A DNA stretch of 64,000 bases from Methylobacterium sp. (GCA_002928875.1 PERO01000005.1:62001-126000), one strand, 5' to 3'; shown: positions 16,067 to 24,943, counted from the first letter of the stretch. The notes: generated from the sequence alone by a model not told the origin. A program made the numbers and translations.

Positions 16067-18278
16067 AGCGGCCGATCCGCCCGTCAGAGCGGATACGGGC
16101 GCATCGACCACACCTTCTCCGCCGGAAGCCGGCGGCCAAAGGTCCCTCCTGCTCGCCCTGCTGCTCATCGCCCGGCATCACGGCCGCGATGTCAGCCCCG
16201 ATGCGCTGCTGTCCGGGCTTCCGATCACCGACGGCATTCTCCGGCCCGGCCAGATGGAGCGCGCGGCATCCCGCGCCGATCTCCTCGCGCGGCCAGTCGA
16301 GCGCACGCTCGCCGACATTCCCAATCTGGTGCTGCCCGCGATCCTGATCACGCGCAGCGGGCGAGCGGTGATCCTCGCCTCCCGCGATGGCGCGGCGGGC
16401 ACGGTCTCGATCATCGATCCGCTCGAGGCTTCCGCGATCGCCCGCCCGGTTCAGGCCGCGGCCTTCGAGCCGGATTATTCCGGCTACGCCTTCTTCTTCG
16501 CGCCGGTCGTCGGGACCGGCGATCGCGGCGGCATTCGCGAATCGAAGCCGCCGCACTGGTTCTGGGCCACGCTGGCGCGCTTCCGCTCCAATTACATGCA
16601 TATCGCGGTCGCCGCGCTGATCATCAACGTCATGGCGCTGGCCTTCCCGCTTTTCGTGATGAACGTCTATGATCGCGTGCTGCCGAATGGCGCGATCGCT
16701 TCGTTGATCGCGCTTTCCATTGGCGTGCTGATCGCCTTTGCCTTCGATTTCGCGCTGCGCCTGGTGCGCAGCCGGATCATCGACCTGACAAGCAAACAAG
16801 TCGACGTGACCCTCTCCTCCCGGCTGTTCCAGCACATCCTGGGGCTGAAGCTCGCGGTGCGGCCGAGTTCGGCGGGCGTGCTTGCGACACAGATCCGCGA
16901 GTTCGAAAGCGTGCGTGAGTTCTTCACATCCGGCACGGTGATTTCGGCGACCGATCTGGCATTTGCGCTGCTCTTCATCGTGGTGATGTTCCTGATTGTT
17001 GGGCCGCTGGCACTGATCCCGCTATTGCTGCTGCCCATCGTGCTCGGCATCACCTATGTCCTGCAGAAACCGCTGGATCAGGCCGTGCGCTCCGTGCAGG
17101 CGGAATCCGCCGCGCGTCACGGCATCCTGGTCGAGGCAATCTCCGGCCTGGAGATGATCCGCTCGCTTGGCGCGGAGAACCGGGTTCAGGCGAGCTGGGA
17201 GCGGTCGGTGGCCGCTTCCGCCCGGGCGGCGGAGAAGGTCCACCACCTCTCGACCCTCAGCCTCACGCTGACGAATTCCGCCCAGAACATCGCGTCGCTG
17301 CTCGTCATCATCTGGGGGGTGTTTCTGGTGCTGGACAACCAGATCACCATGGGCGCGCTGGTGGCAGCGAACATGCTGGTCGGGCGGGCGCTGGCTCCGG
17401 TCGGCAACCTCGCCGCCGTGCTGACCCGCGGCGCCCGGACGATCCAGGCGCTGCGCGGCATCGATGCGCTGATGGCGCTGCCGGTCGAGCGTCCCGATGG
17501 CCGCGTCTTCGTCGCGCGGACCGTCAGCGAAGGCGTGCTGAGCTTCGAGGACGTGACATTCCGCTATCCCGGTGCCGAGAACGATGCCCTGAAGGGGGTG
17601 AGCTTTGCCATCCGCGGCGGCGAACGCGTCGGCATTGTCGGGCGGATCGGCTCGGGCAAGACCACGGTGGGCAAGCTCGCCTCCGGCTTCTACGAGCCGC
17701 AGGCCGGCCGCGTGATGGTCGATGGCGTCGACCTTCGCCAATATGATCCCGCTGACCTGCGCGCCGGCATTGGCTTCGTGATGCAGGACAGCGAGCTGAT
17801 GTTCGGCACTTTGCGTGACAACATCACGATCGGCCGGCCCGATGCCAGCGACGAGGAGGTGATCGCGGCCGCGCGCATCACGGGCGTGGAAGCCTTCGTG
17901 CGCCAATCCGCCCTCGGCTACGATGCGCGCATCGCCGAGGGCGGCCGCAGCCTGTCCGGGGGCCAAAGGCAATCCATCGCCCTTGCCCGCGCGCTGATCC
18001 GCAAGCCGCGCATCCTGTTCCTCGACGAGCCCACCAGCGCCCTCGACCTGAAATCCGAGGCGGAATTCTGCGAGCGGATCGCCGCGATGCAGGACGGCAC
18101 AACGCTGATCGTCTCCACCCATCGCGTCTCGCTCTTGCGCATCGTGGACCGCATCATCGTGTTCGAGAATGGCCGCGTCGTGGCCGATGGCCCGCGCGAT
18201 CAGGTCTTGAGCGCGCTGAGCGGTCGCCCGATCCTGCATCCGGCACAGCCCGTCCCGCCCGCAGGAGGCCCGCTGTGA
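16056..18278 (+). CDS. Type I secretion ABC transporter with degenerate C39-like domain (LapB/HlyB-like)
   Basis: A 740-aa exporter from a GTG start inside the 3' end of the TolC gene. Residues about 25-140 form a peptidase-C39-like domain (LLLALLLIARHHGRDVSPDALLSG shape) without the catalytic cysteine, as in HlyB and LapB exporters, where it recruits the RTX substrate. Membrane helices run from about 180 to 420. The ATPase domain has Walker A GRIGSGKTT (about 528-537), the signature LSGGQRQ (about 633) and Walker B ILFLDEPTSALD (about 652). It differs in architecture from the PrtD-like exporter at 6726. The gene order adhesin, TolC, ABC, HlyD, LapG-like protease points to a Lap-type adhesin export and release locus. 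Confidence 0.93.
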   Translation: MSAEAADPPVRADTGASTTPSPPEAGGQRSLLLALLLIARHHGRDVSPDALLSGLPITDGILRPGQMERAASRADLLARPVERTLADIPNLVLPAILITRSGRAVILASRDGAAGTVSIIDPLEASAIARPVQAAAFEPDYSGYAFFFAPVVGTGDRGGIRESKPPHWFWATLARFRSNYMHIAVAALIINVMALAFPLFVMNVYDRVLPNGAIASLIALSIGVLIAFAFDFALRLVRSRIIDLTSKQVDVTLSSRLFQHILGLKLAVRPSSAGVLATQIREFESVREFFTSGTVISATDLAFALLFIVVMFLIVGPLALIPLLLLPIVLGITYVLQKPLDQAVRSVQAESAARHGILVEAISGLEMIRSLGAENRVQASWERSVAASARAAEKVHHLSTLSLTLTNSAQNIASLLVIIWGVFLVLDNQITMGALVAANMLVGRALAPVGNLAAVLTRGARTIQALRGIDALMALPVERPDGRVFVARTVSEGVLSFEDVTFRYPGAENDALKGVSFAIRGGERVGIVGRIGSGKTTVGKLASGFYEPQAGRVMVDGVDLRQYDPADLRAGIGFVMQDSELMFGTLRDNITIGRPDASDEEVIAAARITGVEAFVRQSALGYDARIAEGGRSLSGGQRQSIALARALIRKPRILFLDEPTSALDLKSEAEFCERIAAMQDGTTLIVSTHRVSLLRIVDRIIVFENGRVVADGPRDQVLSALSGRPILHPAQPVPPAGGPL

Positions 18279-19588
18279 AGCCCGGCGATTTCGCCTTCGC
18301 GAACGACCTCAAGGCGGCGGTGGAGCTGCAGACCCCGCGGACTCTCGTGCTGATCATCCGCGCCAGCCTCCTCTTCCTCGTTATCGCGCTCGTCTGGGCC
18401 TATTTCGCGATCGTCGACGAGGTGACGCGCGCAACCGCCAAGGTCATCCCCTCCCGCCAGGTGCAGACGATCCAGTCGCTTGAAGGCGGGCTGGTGCAGG
18501 AGATCCTGGTCACCGAAGGCCAGACCGTGCGGCAGGGCGACATCCTGATGCGCATCGACGACACCGTGCTCGGCTCGCAATTCGGCGAGGCCCGCGAGCG
18601 CCGCGCTGCCTTGCGCGCGCGCCATGCCCGGCTGGAGCAGGAAGCGCGATGGTCCGGACCGGGCGTGCTGAATTTCCCCGAGGACGCGAACCCGGCGGCG
18701 GCTGCTGCGGAACGCGCGCTCTACGAGGCTCGGGTGCGCAAGCTGCTGCAGGATCTGGAAGTGCTCGACCAGCAGGCGCAGCAGAAGAGCCGCGAGAAGG
18801 ACGAGATGGAGGCGCAGGCCCGGCGGCTCGCGAGCACCAAGCCCCTGCTCGAGCGCGAACTGACCATCACCCGACGCCTGTTTGCCGATCGCGTGGTCCC
18901 GGAGATCGAGATGTTGCGGCTTGACCGGCAGGTCGCGGAACTCAACGGCCAGATCGACGTGACGCGGGCCTCGTTGACCCGCGCGGAAGGCGCCATCCGC
19001 GAGGCGCAGGCCCGGCGCGAAGGTGCGATCCTGGCGTTCCGCGCCAGCGCCGAGGAGGATCTTGCGAAGACGCGCGGCGATCTCGCTGTTCTCGACGAGA
19101 CCCTGCGGGCGGCGGAAGACCGGGTGCGCCGCACCGAATTGCGCGCGCCCGTGCGCGGGATCGTCAACAAGATCAACCTGACGACGATCGGCGCGGTGGT
19201 GCAGCCGGCGGCAACCCTGGTCGAGATCGTGCCGCTCGACGATACGCTTCTGGTCGAGGCTCGCGTGCGGCCGCAGGATATCGGCTTCATTCGCCCGCAG
19301 CAGAGCGCCGTGGTGAAGATCACCGCCTATGACAGCGCGACATTCGGCTCGCTCTCGGGCCGCGTCGAACGGGTGAGCGCCGATACCACCACGGATCCGC
19401 GCGGCGAGGCGTTCTATCGCATCGTCGTGCAGACCGATAAAAATCACCTGGGTTCGCAGGCAAATCCTTTACCAATACTTCCGGGAATGGTGGCCCAGGT
19501 GGAGATATTAACCGGCCGGAAAAGCATCCTCTCGTACTTGCTTAAGCCAGCAAGATTACTTCGGGATGAGGCTCTCAAAGAGCGCTAG
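18275..19588 (+). CDS. Type I secretion periplasmic adaptor (HlyD/LapC family)
   Basis: A 437-aa membrane fusion protein starting at a GTG that overlaps the exporter stop (GTGA), with AGGAGG (18263-18268) 6 nt upstream. One N-terminal helix (about 25-48, LVLIIRASLLFLVIALVWAY) is followed by the lipoyl half-motif (QTIQSLEGGLVQEILVTEGQ), a long coiled-coil hairpin (about 100-270) with Arg/Glu-rich heptads, and the second lipoyl half (ELRAPVRGIVNKINLTTIGA). The final barrel domain contains the RVERVSADTTTDPRGEAFY segment typical of these adaptors. Base composition falls noticeably near the 3' end (19430-19590), where several A/T-ending codons appear, but the frame is intact. Confidence 0.93.
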   Translation: MKPGDFAFANDLKAAVELQTPRTLVLIIRASLLFLVIALVWAYFAIVDEVTRATAKVIPSRQVQTIQSLEGGLVQEILVTEGQTVRQGDILMRIDDTVLGSQFGEARERRAALRARHARLEQEARWSGPGVLNFPEDANPAAAAAERALYEARVRKLLQDLEVLDQQAQQKSREKDEMEAQARRLASTKPLLERELTITRRLFADRVVPEIEMLRLDRQVAELNGQIDVTRASLTRAEGAIREAQARREGAILAFRASAEEDLAKTRGDLAVLDETLRAAEDRVRRTELRAPVRGIVNKINLTTIGAVVQPAATLVEIVPLDDTLLVEARVRPQDIGFIRPQQSAVVKITAYDSATFGSLSGRVERVSADTTTDPRGEAFYRIVVQTDKNHLGSQANPLPILPGMVAQVEILTGRKSILSYLLKPARLLRDEALKER

Positions 19589-19635
19589 ACAAGCCTGAAC
19601 AACAGGCAGCACCCGAGGAACAACAGGGTGTGGCC

Positions 19636-20547
19636 ATGTCTAGTCTCGCGTTTCGAGGCGCGGTTTGTCGCGCCGCTGCCCTGTTTCTGGGCGTTGCTGC
19701 CGTCGCCCTGCCGGCCTCGGCGAGCGGACCCCGCCGGGCCGCACCCGCAGCACCGGCGGCGCAACCCGCCCCCGGCCTGACCTTCTTCACGCTGGCCGAC
19801 CGCATCGCCGCCCTGAAGGCGAAGGGCGCGATCCCGGCCGGACCGGCCGCGCCGGCCATCGAGCCGGCATCGCTCGAGGCCGATGCGCCGCCCGCCGCGC
19901 AGGATCTCGGCCTGCGCCTGCGGCCGAACGATCAGCCCGTCGAGACGATCTTCGGCGCGATGGCCGTGCCGGTTCCCAGTGGCGAACTGGCCGCGAAATG
20001 GACCGGAATGCTCGTGCGCTGGAGCCGCGACGAGGCGGTGATCGCCCATTGCGCGGCCGGCGCCTGCCGCCACCCCGGCGCGGCGAAATGGCTGGAGATC
20101 CGCAAGGTCGCAGCGCAGCGCAAGGGCCTCGACCAGCTCGATTACGTGCATGCCACGCTGAACCGTTCGATCCATTACGCCACCGATTTCCAGATGAACG
20201 GCGTGGCGGATTACTGGGCAAGCCCGCTCGAAGCCGTCGAGCGCGCCGGCGACTGCGAGGATTACGCCATCGCCAAATACATGATGCTGCGCGCTCTGGG
20301 CGTCGATCCCGGCGCGATGCGGATCGTGGCGATCTTCGAGAACGTGTCCGGCCAGTTCCATGCGGTTCTCGCCGTGCGGCACGAGGGCGAATGGCTCTTC
20401 CTCGACAACAAGCGCGGCGGCGTGGCCCGCGAGGCGGATTATTCCGGCATCCGGCCGATCGCCACCGTGGACGAGGGCGGCCAGTCCATGCTCGTGGCGG
20501 TGCCGCGCCAGCCGAAGGGACCGGGCCTGCGCCTGACGACGCTCTGA
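19636..20547 (+). CDS. Bacterial transglutaminase-like cysteine peptidase (LapG-like)
   Basis: A 303-aa periplasmic protease of the C93/BTLCP family. The N-terminus has an Ala-rich signal peptide ending near PASASG, then a low-complexity Pro/Ala linker. The catalytic triad is intact: Cys207 in AGDCEDYAIAK, His242 in QFHAVLAV and Asp257 in LFLDNKRGG, with spacing close to LapG of Pseudomonas fluorescens. LapG cuts the retention module of LapA-type adhesins and is held in check by the c-di-GMP sensor LapD; no LapD gene is in this window. It follows the LapB/LapC-like export genes, so release or processing of the VCBS/RTX protein upstream is the likely job. A GTG at 19630 is an alternative start. 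Confidence 0.9.
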   Translation: MSSLAFRGAVCRAAALFLGVAAVALPASASGPRRAAPAAPAAQPAPGLTFFTLADRIAALKAKGAIPAGPAAPAIEPASLEADAPPAAQDLGLRLRPNDQPVETIFGAMAVPVPSGELAAKWTGMLVRWSRDEAVIAHCAAGACRHPGAAKWLEIRKVAAQRKGLDQLDYVHATLNRSIHYATDFQMNGVADYWASPLEAVERAGDCEDYAIAKYMMLRALGVDPGAMRIVAIFENVSGQFHAVLAVRHEGEWLFLDNKRGGVAREADYSGIRPIATVDEGGQSMLVAVPRQPKGPGLRLTTL

Positions 20548-20760
20548 CCCGCGAGGCCGAGCCCGCACCGGCGAACTTTGCGCACACGAATGCGCGAGAT
20601 CCGGTGCAAAATCCGCTGCGCCACCTCCACAAGGCCATGAGGCCCAGCCTATAAAGGCCGCGCGATCATCGGCCGATGCCGTCGGATCGGCCTCGCTTGC
20701 GCGATCCGGCGACGCCCGGCGGCCGGTCGGGGCAGCGTGACGACCAACCGGAGCGGGTTC

Positions 20761-21774
20761 ATGCGATATCTGGTGACGGGCGATGCCGGCTTCATCGGGT
20801 TTCACGTCGCCCGACGCCTGCTCGCCGAAGGCCATGCCGTGCTCGGCCTCGATGCCCTGACCGATTACTACGATGTCGATCTCAAGCACCGCCGGCTCGC
20901 GATCCTCGGCGGCGCGCCCGGTTTCCGCCACGTGACGATGGCCCTGGAAGACCATGCCACGCTGTTTCAGCTCATGGGCGAATTCCGGCCAGATCGCGTC
21001 ATCCATCTCGCGGCACAGGCCGGCGTCCGCTACTCGATTGAAAATCCGCGCGCCTATATCAGCGCCAATGTCGTCGGCACCTTCAACCTGCTGGAGGCCT
21101 GCCGGGCCCATCCCGTGCAGCACCTGCTCCTGGCCTCGACAAGCTCCGCCTATGGCGCGAACGACAAGTATCCGTTCGAGGAAACCGATCCGTCGGTGCA
21201 CCCCATCACGCTCTATGCCGCGACCAAGGGGTCGACGGAACTGATGGCGCATTGCTACGCGCATCTCTTCGGCACGCCCACCACGGCGTTCCGGTTCTTC
21301 ACGGTCTATGGTCCATGGGGACGCCCGGACATGGCCTATTTCCTGTTCACCCGGAAAATCCTCGAAGGCCAGCCGATCGAGATCTTCAACCATGGCGAGG
21401 CCTGGCGCGATTTCACCTATATCGACGATCTCGTGACCTCCATCCTCCGGCTGGCGGAGCTGCCGCCGCCGCTCGCCGATGCCCGGACGGGGCATACGGC
21501 GCTTCCAGGCGATACGCTGAGCCCGGTCGCGCCCTACCGGCTGGTGAATATCGGTGGCGGCCAGCCGGAGCGGGTGTCGGAACTGGTGAGCGAACTGGAA
21601 AAGGCGCTGGGCCTCGAAGCCGTGAAGGTGTTGAAGCCATTGCCGCCCGGCGATGTCGTGAAGACGTTCGCAAGCGCTGCCCTGCTGGAGGCGCTGACCG
21701 GCCAGAAACCCTCGACACCCTTGTCGGCGGGCATACCGCAATTCGTGCGCTGGTATCGCAGCCATTACAATTGA
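20761..21774 (+). CDS. UDP-glucuronate 4-epimerase-like NAD-dependent epimerase
   Basis: A 337-aa extended short-chain dehydrogenase. The Rossmann motif TGDAGFIG is at the N-terminus, the catalytic Ser lies in STSSAYG, and the YxxxK pair is Tyr152/Lys156 (YAATKGS). FTVYGPWGRPDMAYFLFTRKIL matches UDP-glucuronate epimerases, which interconvert UDP-glucuronate and UDP-galacturonate for polysaccharide synthesis. The ATG at 20761 has GGAGCG upstream; a GTG at 20737 would add eight residues. The UDP-glucose dehydrogenase gene downstream makes the substrate, which supports the assignment over a dTDP- or GDP-sugar enzyme. A TATAAA at 20650-20655 lies upstream, without a good -35. Confidence 0.88.
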   Translation: MRYLVTGDAGFIGFHVARRLLAEGHAVLGLDALTDYYDVDLKHRRLAILGGAPGFRHVTMALEDHATLFQLMGEFRPDRVIHLAAQAGVRYSIENPRAYISANVVGTFNLLEACRAHPVQHLLLASTSSAYGANDKYPFEETDPSVHPITLYAATKGSTELMAHCYAHLFGTPTTAFRFFTVYGPWGRPDMAYFLFTRKILEGQPIEIFNHGEAWRDFTYIDDLVTSILRLAELPPPLADARTGHTALPGDTLSPVAPYRLVNIGGGQPERVSELVSELEKALGLEAVKVLKPLPPGDVVKTFASAALLEALTGQKPSTPLSAGIPQFVRWYRSHYN

Positions 21775-21951
21775 AGGGTCATCGCCGGCTGCAACCCACC
21801 CATTCGGATGCATGGATCATCTTGACGTAACGGTCTCCGTGCTTATTGCTGCGGTGCAATAGATCGGTGGCCGGGTCTCGCCAATCCGGGTCCGGCAGCC
21901 ACTGCTTCAACCCGGCGCCTGGTGCGCGAAACGACGGAACAGGAACGGATC

Positions 21952-23253
21952 ATGCGTATTGCGGTTGTCGGTTCGGGATATGTCGGGCTCGTCTCGGGCG
22001 CCTGCCTCGCGGATTTCGGGCATACGGTCACCTGCATCGACAAGGATGCGGGCAAGATCGCCCGGCTGGAAGAGGGCATCATGCCGATCTTCGAGCCGGG
22101 CCTCGCCGAACTCGTGGCGAAGAACCGGCGTGACAATCGCCTGTTCTTCACCATCGATCTCGCGGCGGCGGTGAAGGATGTCGAGGCGGTGTTCATCGCG
22201 GTCGGTACGCCGTCGCGGCGCGGCGACGGGCATGCCGACCTGCAATATGTGTTCGATGCCACGCGCGAGATCGCCCGGTCCCTGACCGGCCCCTGCGTGG
22301 TCATCACCAAGTCGACCGTGCCGGTCGGCACCGGCGACGAGGTCGAGCGCATCCTGAAGGAGGAGCGTCCCGAACTCGAGGTATCCGTGGTCTCGAACCC
22401 GGAATTCCTGCGCGAAGGTGCTGCGATCAACGATTTCAAGCGGCCCGACCGCATCGTGGTCGGCGCCGAGGATCAGCGCGGGCGCGATGTGCTGACCGCG
22501 ATCTATCGGCCGCTCTATCTCAACCAGGCGCCGCTGGTCTTCACGGGCCGGCGCACCTCGGAACTCATCAAATACGCCGCGAACGCCTTCCTCGCGACCA
22601 AGATCACCTTCATCAACGAAATGGCCGATCTCTGCGAGGCTGTCGGCGCGAATGTGCAGGAAGTCGCGCGCGGCATCGGCCTCGACAACCGCATCGGCTC
22701 GAAATTCCTGCATGCCGGACCGGGCTATGGCGGCTCCTGCTTCCCGAAGGACACGCTGGCGCTGATCCGCACGGCGAACGACCATGCCGTGCCGCTCTCC
22801 ATCGTGGAAAGCGTCGTGCTCGCGAACGACAAGCGCAAGCGTGCCATGGCGCGCCGCGTGATCGCCGCGCTCGACGGCCATGTGCGTGGCAAGACGATCG
22901 CCATCCTCGGCCTGACCTTCAAGCCCAACACCGACGACATGCGCGACGCGCCCTCCATCGCCGTGATCCAGGCCTTGCAGGATGCCGGCGCGCATGTCCG
23001 CGCCTATGACCCCGAGGGCGAGGAGCAGGCCCGGCACGTGCTGACCGGCGTCGATTACGCGCCCTCCGCCCTTGCCTGCCTCGATGGCGCGGATGCGGCC
23101 TGCATCGTGACGGAATGGGATGAATTCCGCGCGCTCGACCTGAAGGATGTTGTCCGCCGCCTCAAGGCGCCCGTGCTCGTCGATCTGCGCAACGTCTTCC
23201 GCCCGGAAGAGGCGCAGGCGGCGGGTCTGAAATATTCCAGCATCGGGCGCTGA
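21952..23253 (+). CDS. ugd: UDP-glucose 6-dehydrogenase
   Basis: A 433-aa enzyme that oxidises UDP-glucose to UDP-glucuronate with two NAD+. The N-terminal NAD domain starts MRIAVVGSGYVGLVSGACLAD. The catalytic cysteine is Cys263 in GGSCFPKDT, the Lys of the central helix lies in SELIKYAANAFLATKITFINE, and the C-terminal UDP-binding domain has AILGLTFKPNTDDMRD. The ATG at 21952 is chosen over the upstream in-frame ATG because AGGAAC precedes it and the Rossmann strand begins there. A TTGACG at 21822-21827 lies upstream, with only a weak -10 partner, so a separate promoter is possible. With the epimerase it supplies uronic acid precursors for a capsule or exopolysaccharide. Confidence 0.95.
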   Translation: MRIAVVGSGYVGLVSGACLADFGHTVTCIDKDAGKIARLEEGIMPIFEPGLAELVAKNRRDNRLFFTIDLAAAVKDVEAVFIAVGTPSRRGDGHADLQYVFDATREIARSLTGPCVVITKSTVPVGTGDEVERILKEERPELEVSVVSNPEFLREGAAINDFKRPDRIVVGAEDQRGRDVLTAIYRPLYLNQAPLVFTGRRTSELIKYAANAFLATKITFINEMADLCEAVGANVQEVARGIGLDNRIGSKFLHAGPGYGGSCFPKDTLALIRTANDHAVPLSIVESVVLANDKRKRAMARRVIAALDGHVRGKTIAILGLTFKPNTDDMRDAPSIAVIQALQDAGAHVRAYDPEGEEQARHVLTGVDYAPSALACLDGADAACIVTEWDEFRALDLKDVVRRLKAPVLVDLRNVFRPEEAQAAGLKYSSIGR

Positions 23254-23260
23254 CGAACCG

Positions 23261-23710
23261 TCAATCGCGCATGATCGGAGCCAGCAACTCCGCGAGCCGG
23301 GCGGCATCCGCCTCGCTCGCGAGCTTGCTGCCGACGTGCCGCTGGATCGCCGCGCGATAGACCGGCCACATCCGGCGCAGAAGATCGGCGCCCTGATCCG
23401 TCAAGGTCAGGATGTAGCCCCGCCCGTCCGTGGGGCAGGGCTTGCGTGCGACAAACCGGGCCTGCACCAGCCGGTCAACCAGGCGCGAGATGTTGTGCTG
23501 CTCCAGCAGCAGACGCGGCTCCAGTTGCAGGGGCCGCAGGCCCTCGGCACCGGCCCGGCGCAGTTCCAGCAGCGCATCATACCAGCCGAGCGGCGGGAAG
23601 CCCGCTGCCTTCAGATCCGCCTCGACACCATCGAGCGCCTTGCGCTGCGCGCGCAGCAGACGCGCCCAGGCCGTGATGACGGTGTCCGACGGTGCTTCCG
23701 GCCCAGCCAT
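23261..23710 (-). CDS. MarR-family transcriptional regulator
   Basis: A 149-aa winged-helix protein. The recognition region reads LQLEPRLLLEQHNISRLVDRLVQARFVARK, followed by the wing DGRGYILTLTDQGADLLRRM, and both ends are helical for dimerisation. It is divergent from the DoxX-GST operon, and the 93-bp gap contains three near-identical palindromes (see 23729-23787) that are probable binding sites. By analogy with such arrangements it would repress both genes and respond to a small, perhaps electrophilic or oxidising, ligand. The stop lies 7 bp from the convergent ugd stop. Confidence 0.9.
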   Translation of the reverse strand: MAGPEAPSDTVITAWARLLRAQRKALDGVEADLKAAGFPPLGWYDALLELRRAGAEGLRPLQLEPRLLLEQHNISRLVDRLVQARFVARKPCPTDGRGYILTLTDQGADLLRRMWPVYRAAIQRHVGSKLASEADAARLAELLAPIMRD

Positions 23711-23728
23711 GATCGCTTCTCCATTTCA

Positions 23729-23787
23729 ATGCAGTTGCATGGATCTTGACTTTCCATGCATCGGCATCGATATAGATGCACCTGCAT
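23729..23787. promoter_or_regulatory. Three palindromic operators and divergent promoter, marR / doxX
   Basis: ATGCA-N2-TGCAT occurs perfectly at 23729-23740 and 23776-23787, and with one mismatch at 23756-23767. A promoter for doxX fits between them: TTGACT at 23746-23751 with GATATA (23769-23774, 17-bp spacing) or TATAGA (23771-23776). The first site covers the start region of marR and the last overlaps the doxX -10, as expected of MarR operators. Confidence 0.75.
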
Positions 23788-23803
23788 TGAAAAGGAAGCC
23801 CCC

Positions 23804-24229
23804 ATGACAGATCAAACCCGTTCCACCGCGCTCGCCGCCTTCGTGCTCCGGATTGCCCTCGGGACGATGTTCATCGCGCACAGCCTGATCCTGAAGCTGT
23901 TCGTGTTCACCCTGCCGGGCACGGCGAAGTTCTTCGTGTCCATCGGCCTGCCCGAATGGTTCGCCTATGTCGTCTTCGCGCTCGAAGCCGTCGGCGGCAT
24001 CCTGCTCATCCTCGGCGTGCAGGTGCGCCTCGTTGCGCTGGCGCTCCTCCCCATCCTGGCCGGGGCCACCTGGGCGCATTGGGGCAATGGCTGGATGTTC
24101 GGCTACCCCAATGGCGGCTGGGAATATCCGCTCTACCTCACGGTTCTCGCCGGCGTGCAGGTGCTGCTGGGCGAAGGCGCCTATGCCTTGCAGAAGAGCC
24201 GTCCGCTGGTGTTCGGGGGGCAGGCATGA
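23804..24229 (+). CDS. DoxX-family membrane protein
   Basis: A 141-aa protein with four predicted membrane helices (about residues 10-28, 48-66, 70-88 and 105-125) and the family pattern LRIALGTMFIAHSLILK near the start. The ATG has AAGGA 9 nt upstream. DoxX-family proteins are linked to thiol and oxidative stress or to quinone chemistry, but their precise activity is often unknown. It is coupled by an ATGA overlap to a glutathione S-transferase gene and faces the MarR gene, so the pair probably answers an electrophile or redox signal. Confidence 0.88.
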   Translation: MTDQTRSTALAAFVLRIALGTMFIAHSLILKLFVFTLPGTAKFFVSIGLPEWFAYVVFALEAVGGILLILGVQVRLVALALLPILAGATWAHWGNGWMFGYPNGGWEYPLYLTVLAGVQVLLGEGAYALQKSRPLVFGGQA

Positions 24230-24885
24230 GCGCGCCCCTCACCCTCGTCTCGTTCGATCTCTGCCCTTATGTGCAGCGCGCCGCGATCGTGCTGCGCGAG
24301 AAGAACGTCACCTATGAGCGCATCGACATCGAGCTTTCCAACAAGCCGGACTGGTTCAAGGCGATCTCCCCGCTCGGCAAGGTGCCGTTGCTGAAGGTCG
24401 GCGAAGAGATCCTGTTCGAAAGCGCGGTCATCGCCGAATATCTCGAGGAAACGCACGGCCCGGCCTTGCACCCCGCCGATCCGCTGGCGAAAGCGCGGCA
24501 CCGCGCCTGGATCGAGTTCGCCTCGAGCATTCTCGCGGATATCTGGACCGTGGAAACCACGAAGGACCGGCCGGCCTTCGATGCGAGAATTGCCCTGCTG
24601 AAGGAGAAATTCGCCCGGGTCGAAGCCCAGCTCGGCGAGGGTCCGTTCTTCGCCGGCGCCAACTTCAGCCTCGTGGATGCCGCCTTCGCGCCGGCCTTCC
24701 GCTATTTCGAGACCTTCGACCGCATCCGCGATCTCGGTGTCTTTGCCGGTCTTCCCAAGGTGCAGGCCTGGCGCAAGGCGCTCGCCGCGCGTCCCTCGGT
24801 CGCCGGCGCCGTCGTGACGGATTACGCGGATCGCCTGATGCGCTTCCTCGAGCGGCATGACGGCGTGATCCTCGCGAAGGCCTGA
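24226..24885 (+). CDS. Glutathione S-transferase family protein
   Basis: A 219-aa two-domain protein. The thioredoxin-like half carries SFDLCPYVQRA with Cys13, as in omega/beta-like and dehydroascorbate-reductase-like members, then the cis-proline motif GKVPLLKV and ESAVIAEYLEE, which binds the glutamyl end of glutathione. The helical C-terminal domain contains FSLVDAAFAPAFRYFE, matching the family N-capping box. It starts within the DoxX stop codon. The active-site Cys suggests thiol transfer or reduction of a glutathionyl adduct rather than classic conjugation. Confidence 0.92.
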   Translation: MSAPLTLVSFDLCPYVQRAAIVLREKNVTYERIDIELSNKPDWFKAISPLGKVPLLKVGEEILFESAVIAEYLEETHGPALHPADPLAKARHRAWIEFASSILADIWTVETTKDRPAFDARIALLKEKFARVEAQLGEGPFFAGANFSLVDAAFAPAFRYFETFDRIRDLGVFAGLPKVQAWRKALAARPSVAGAVVTDYADRLMRFLERHDGVILAKA

Positions 24886-24943
24886 CGATCGGCGACCGGC
24901 GAGGACTCAGTCCGGATGCCGGGTGCCGTCCTCGCCGATCGTC
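24884..24943. terminator. Hairpin between convergent GST and glycosidase genes
   Basis: GACGATCGGCGA (24884-24895) is the exact reverse complement of 24932-24943, giving a 12-bp stem that spans both gene ends; GAGGAC (24901-24906) can also pair with GTCCTC (24928-24933). Being symmetric, it could end transcripts from both sides, but it lacks a T tract and its right arm lies in the coding end of the glycosidase gene. Confidence 0.35.

Noticed and set aside
19585-21813. A 742-codon minus-strand frame
   Set aside because: Antisense to the LapG-like and epimerase genes with intact catalytic residues.
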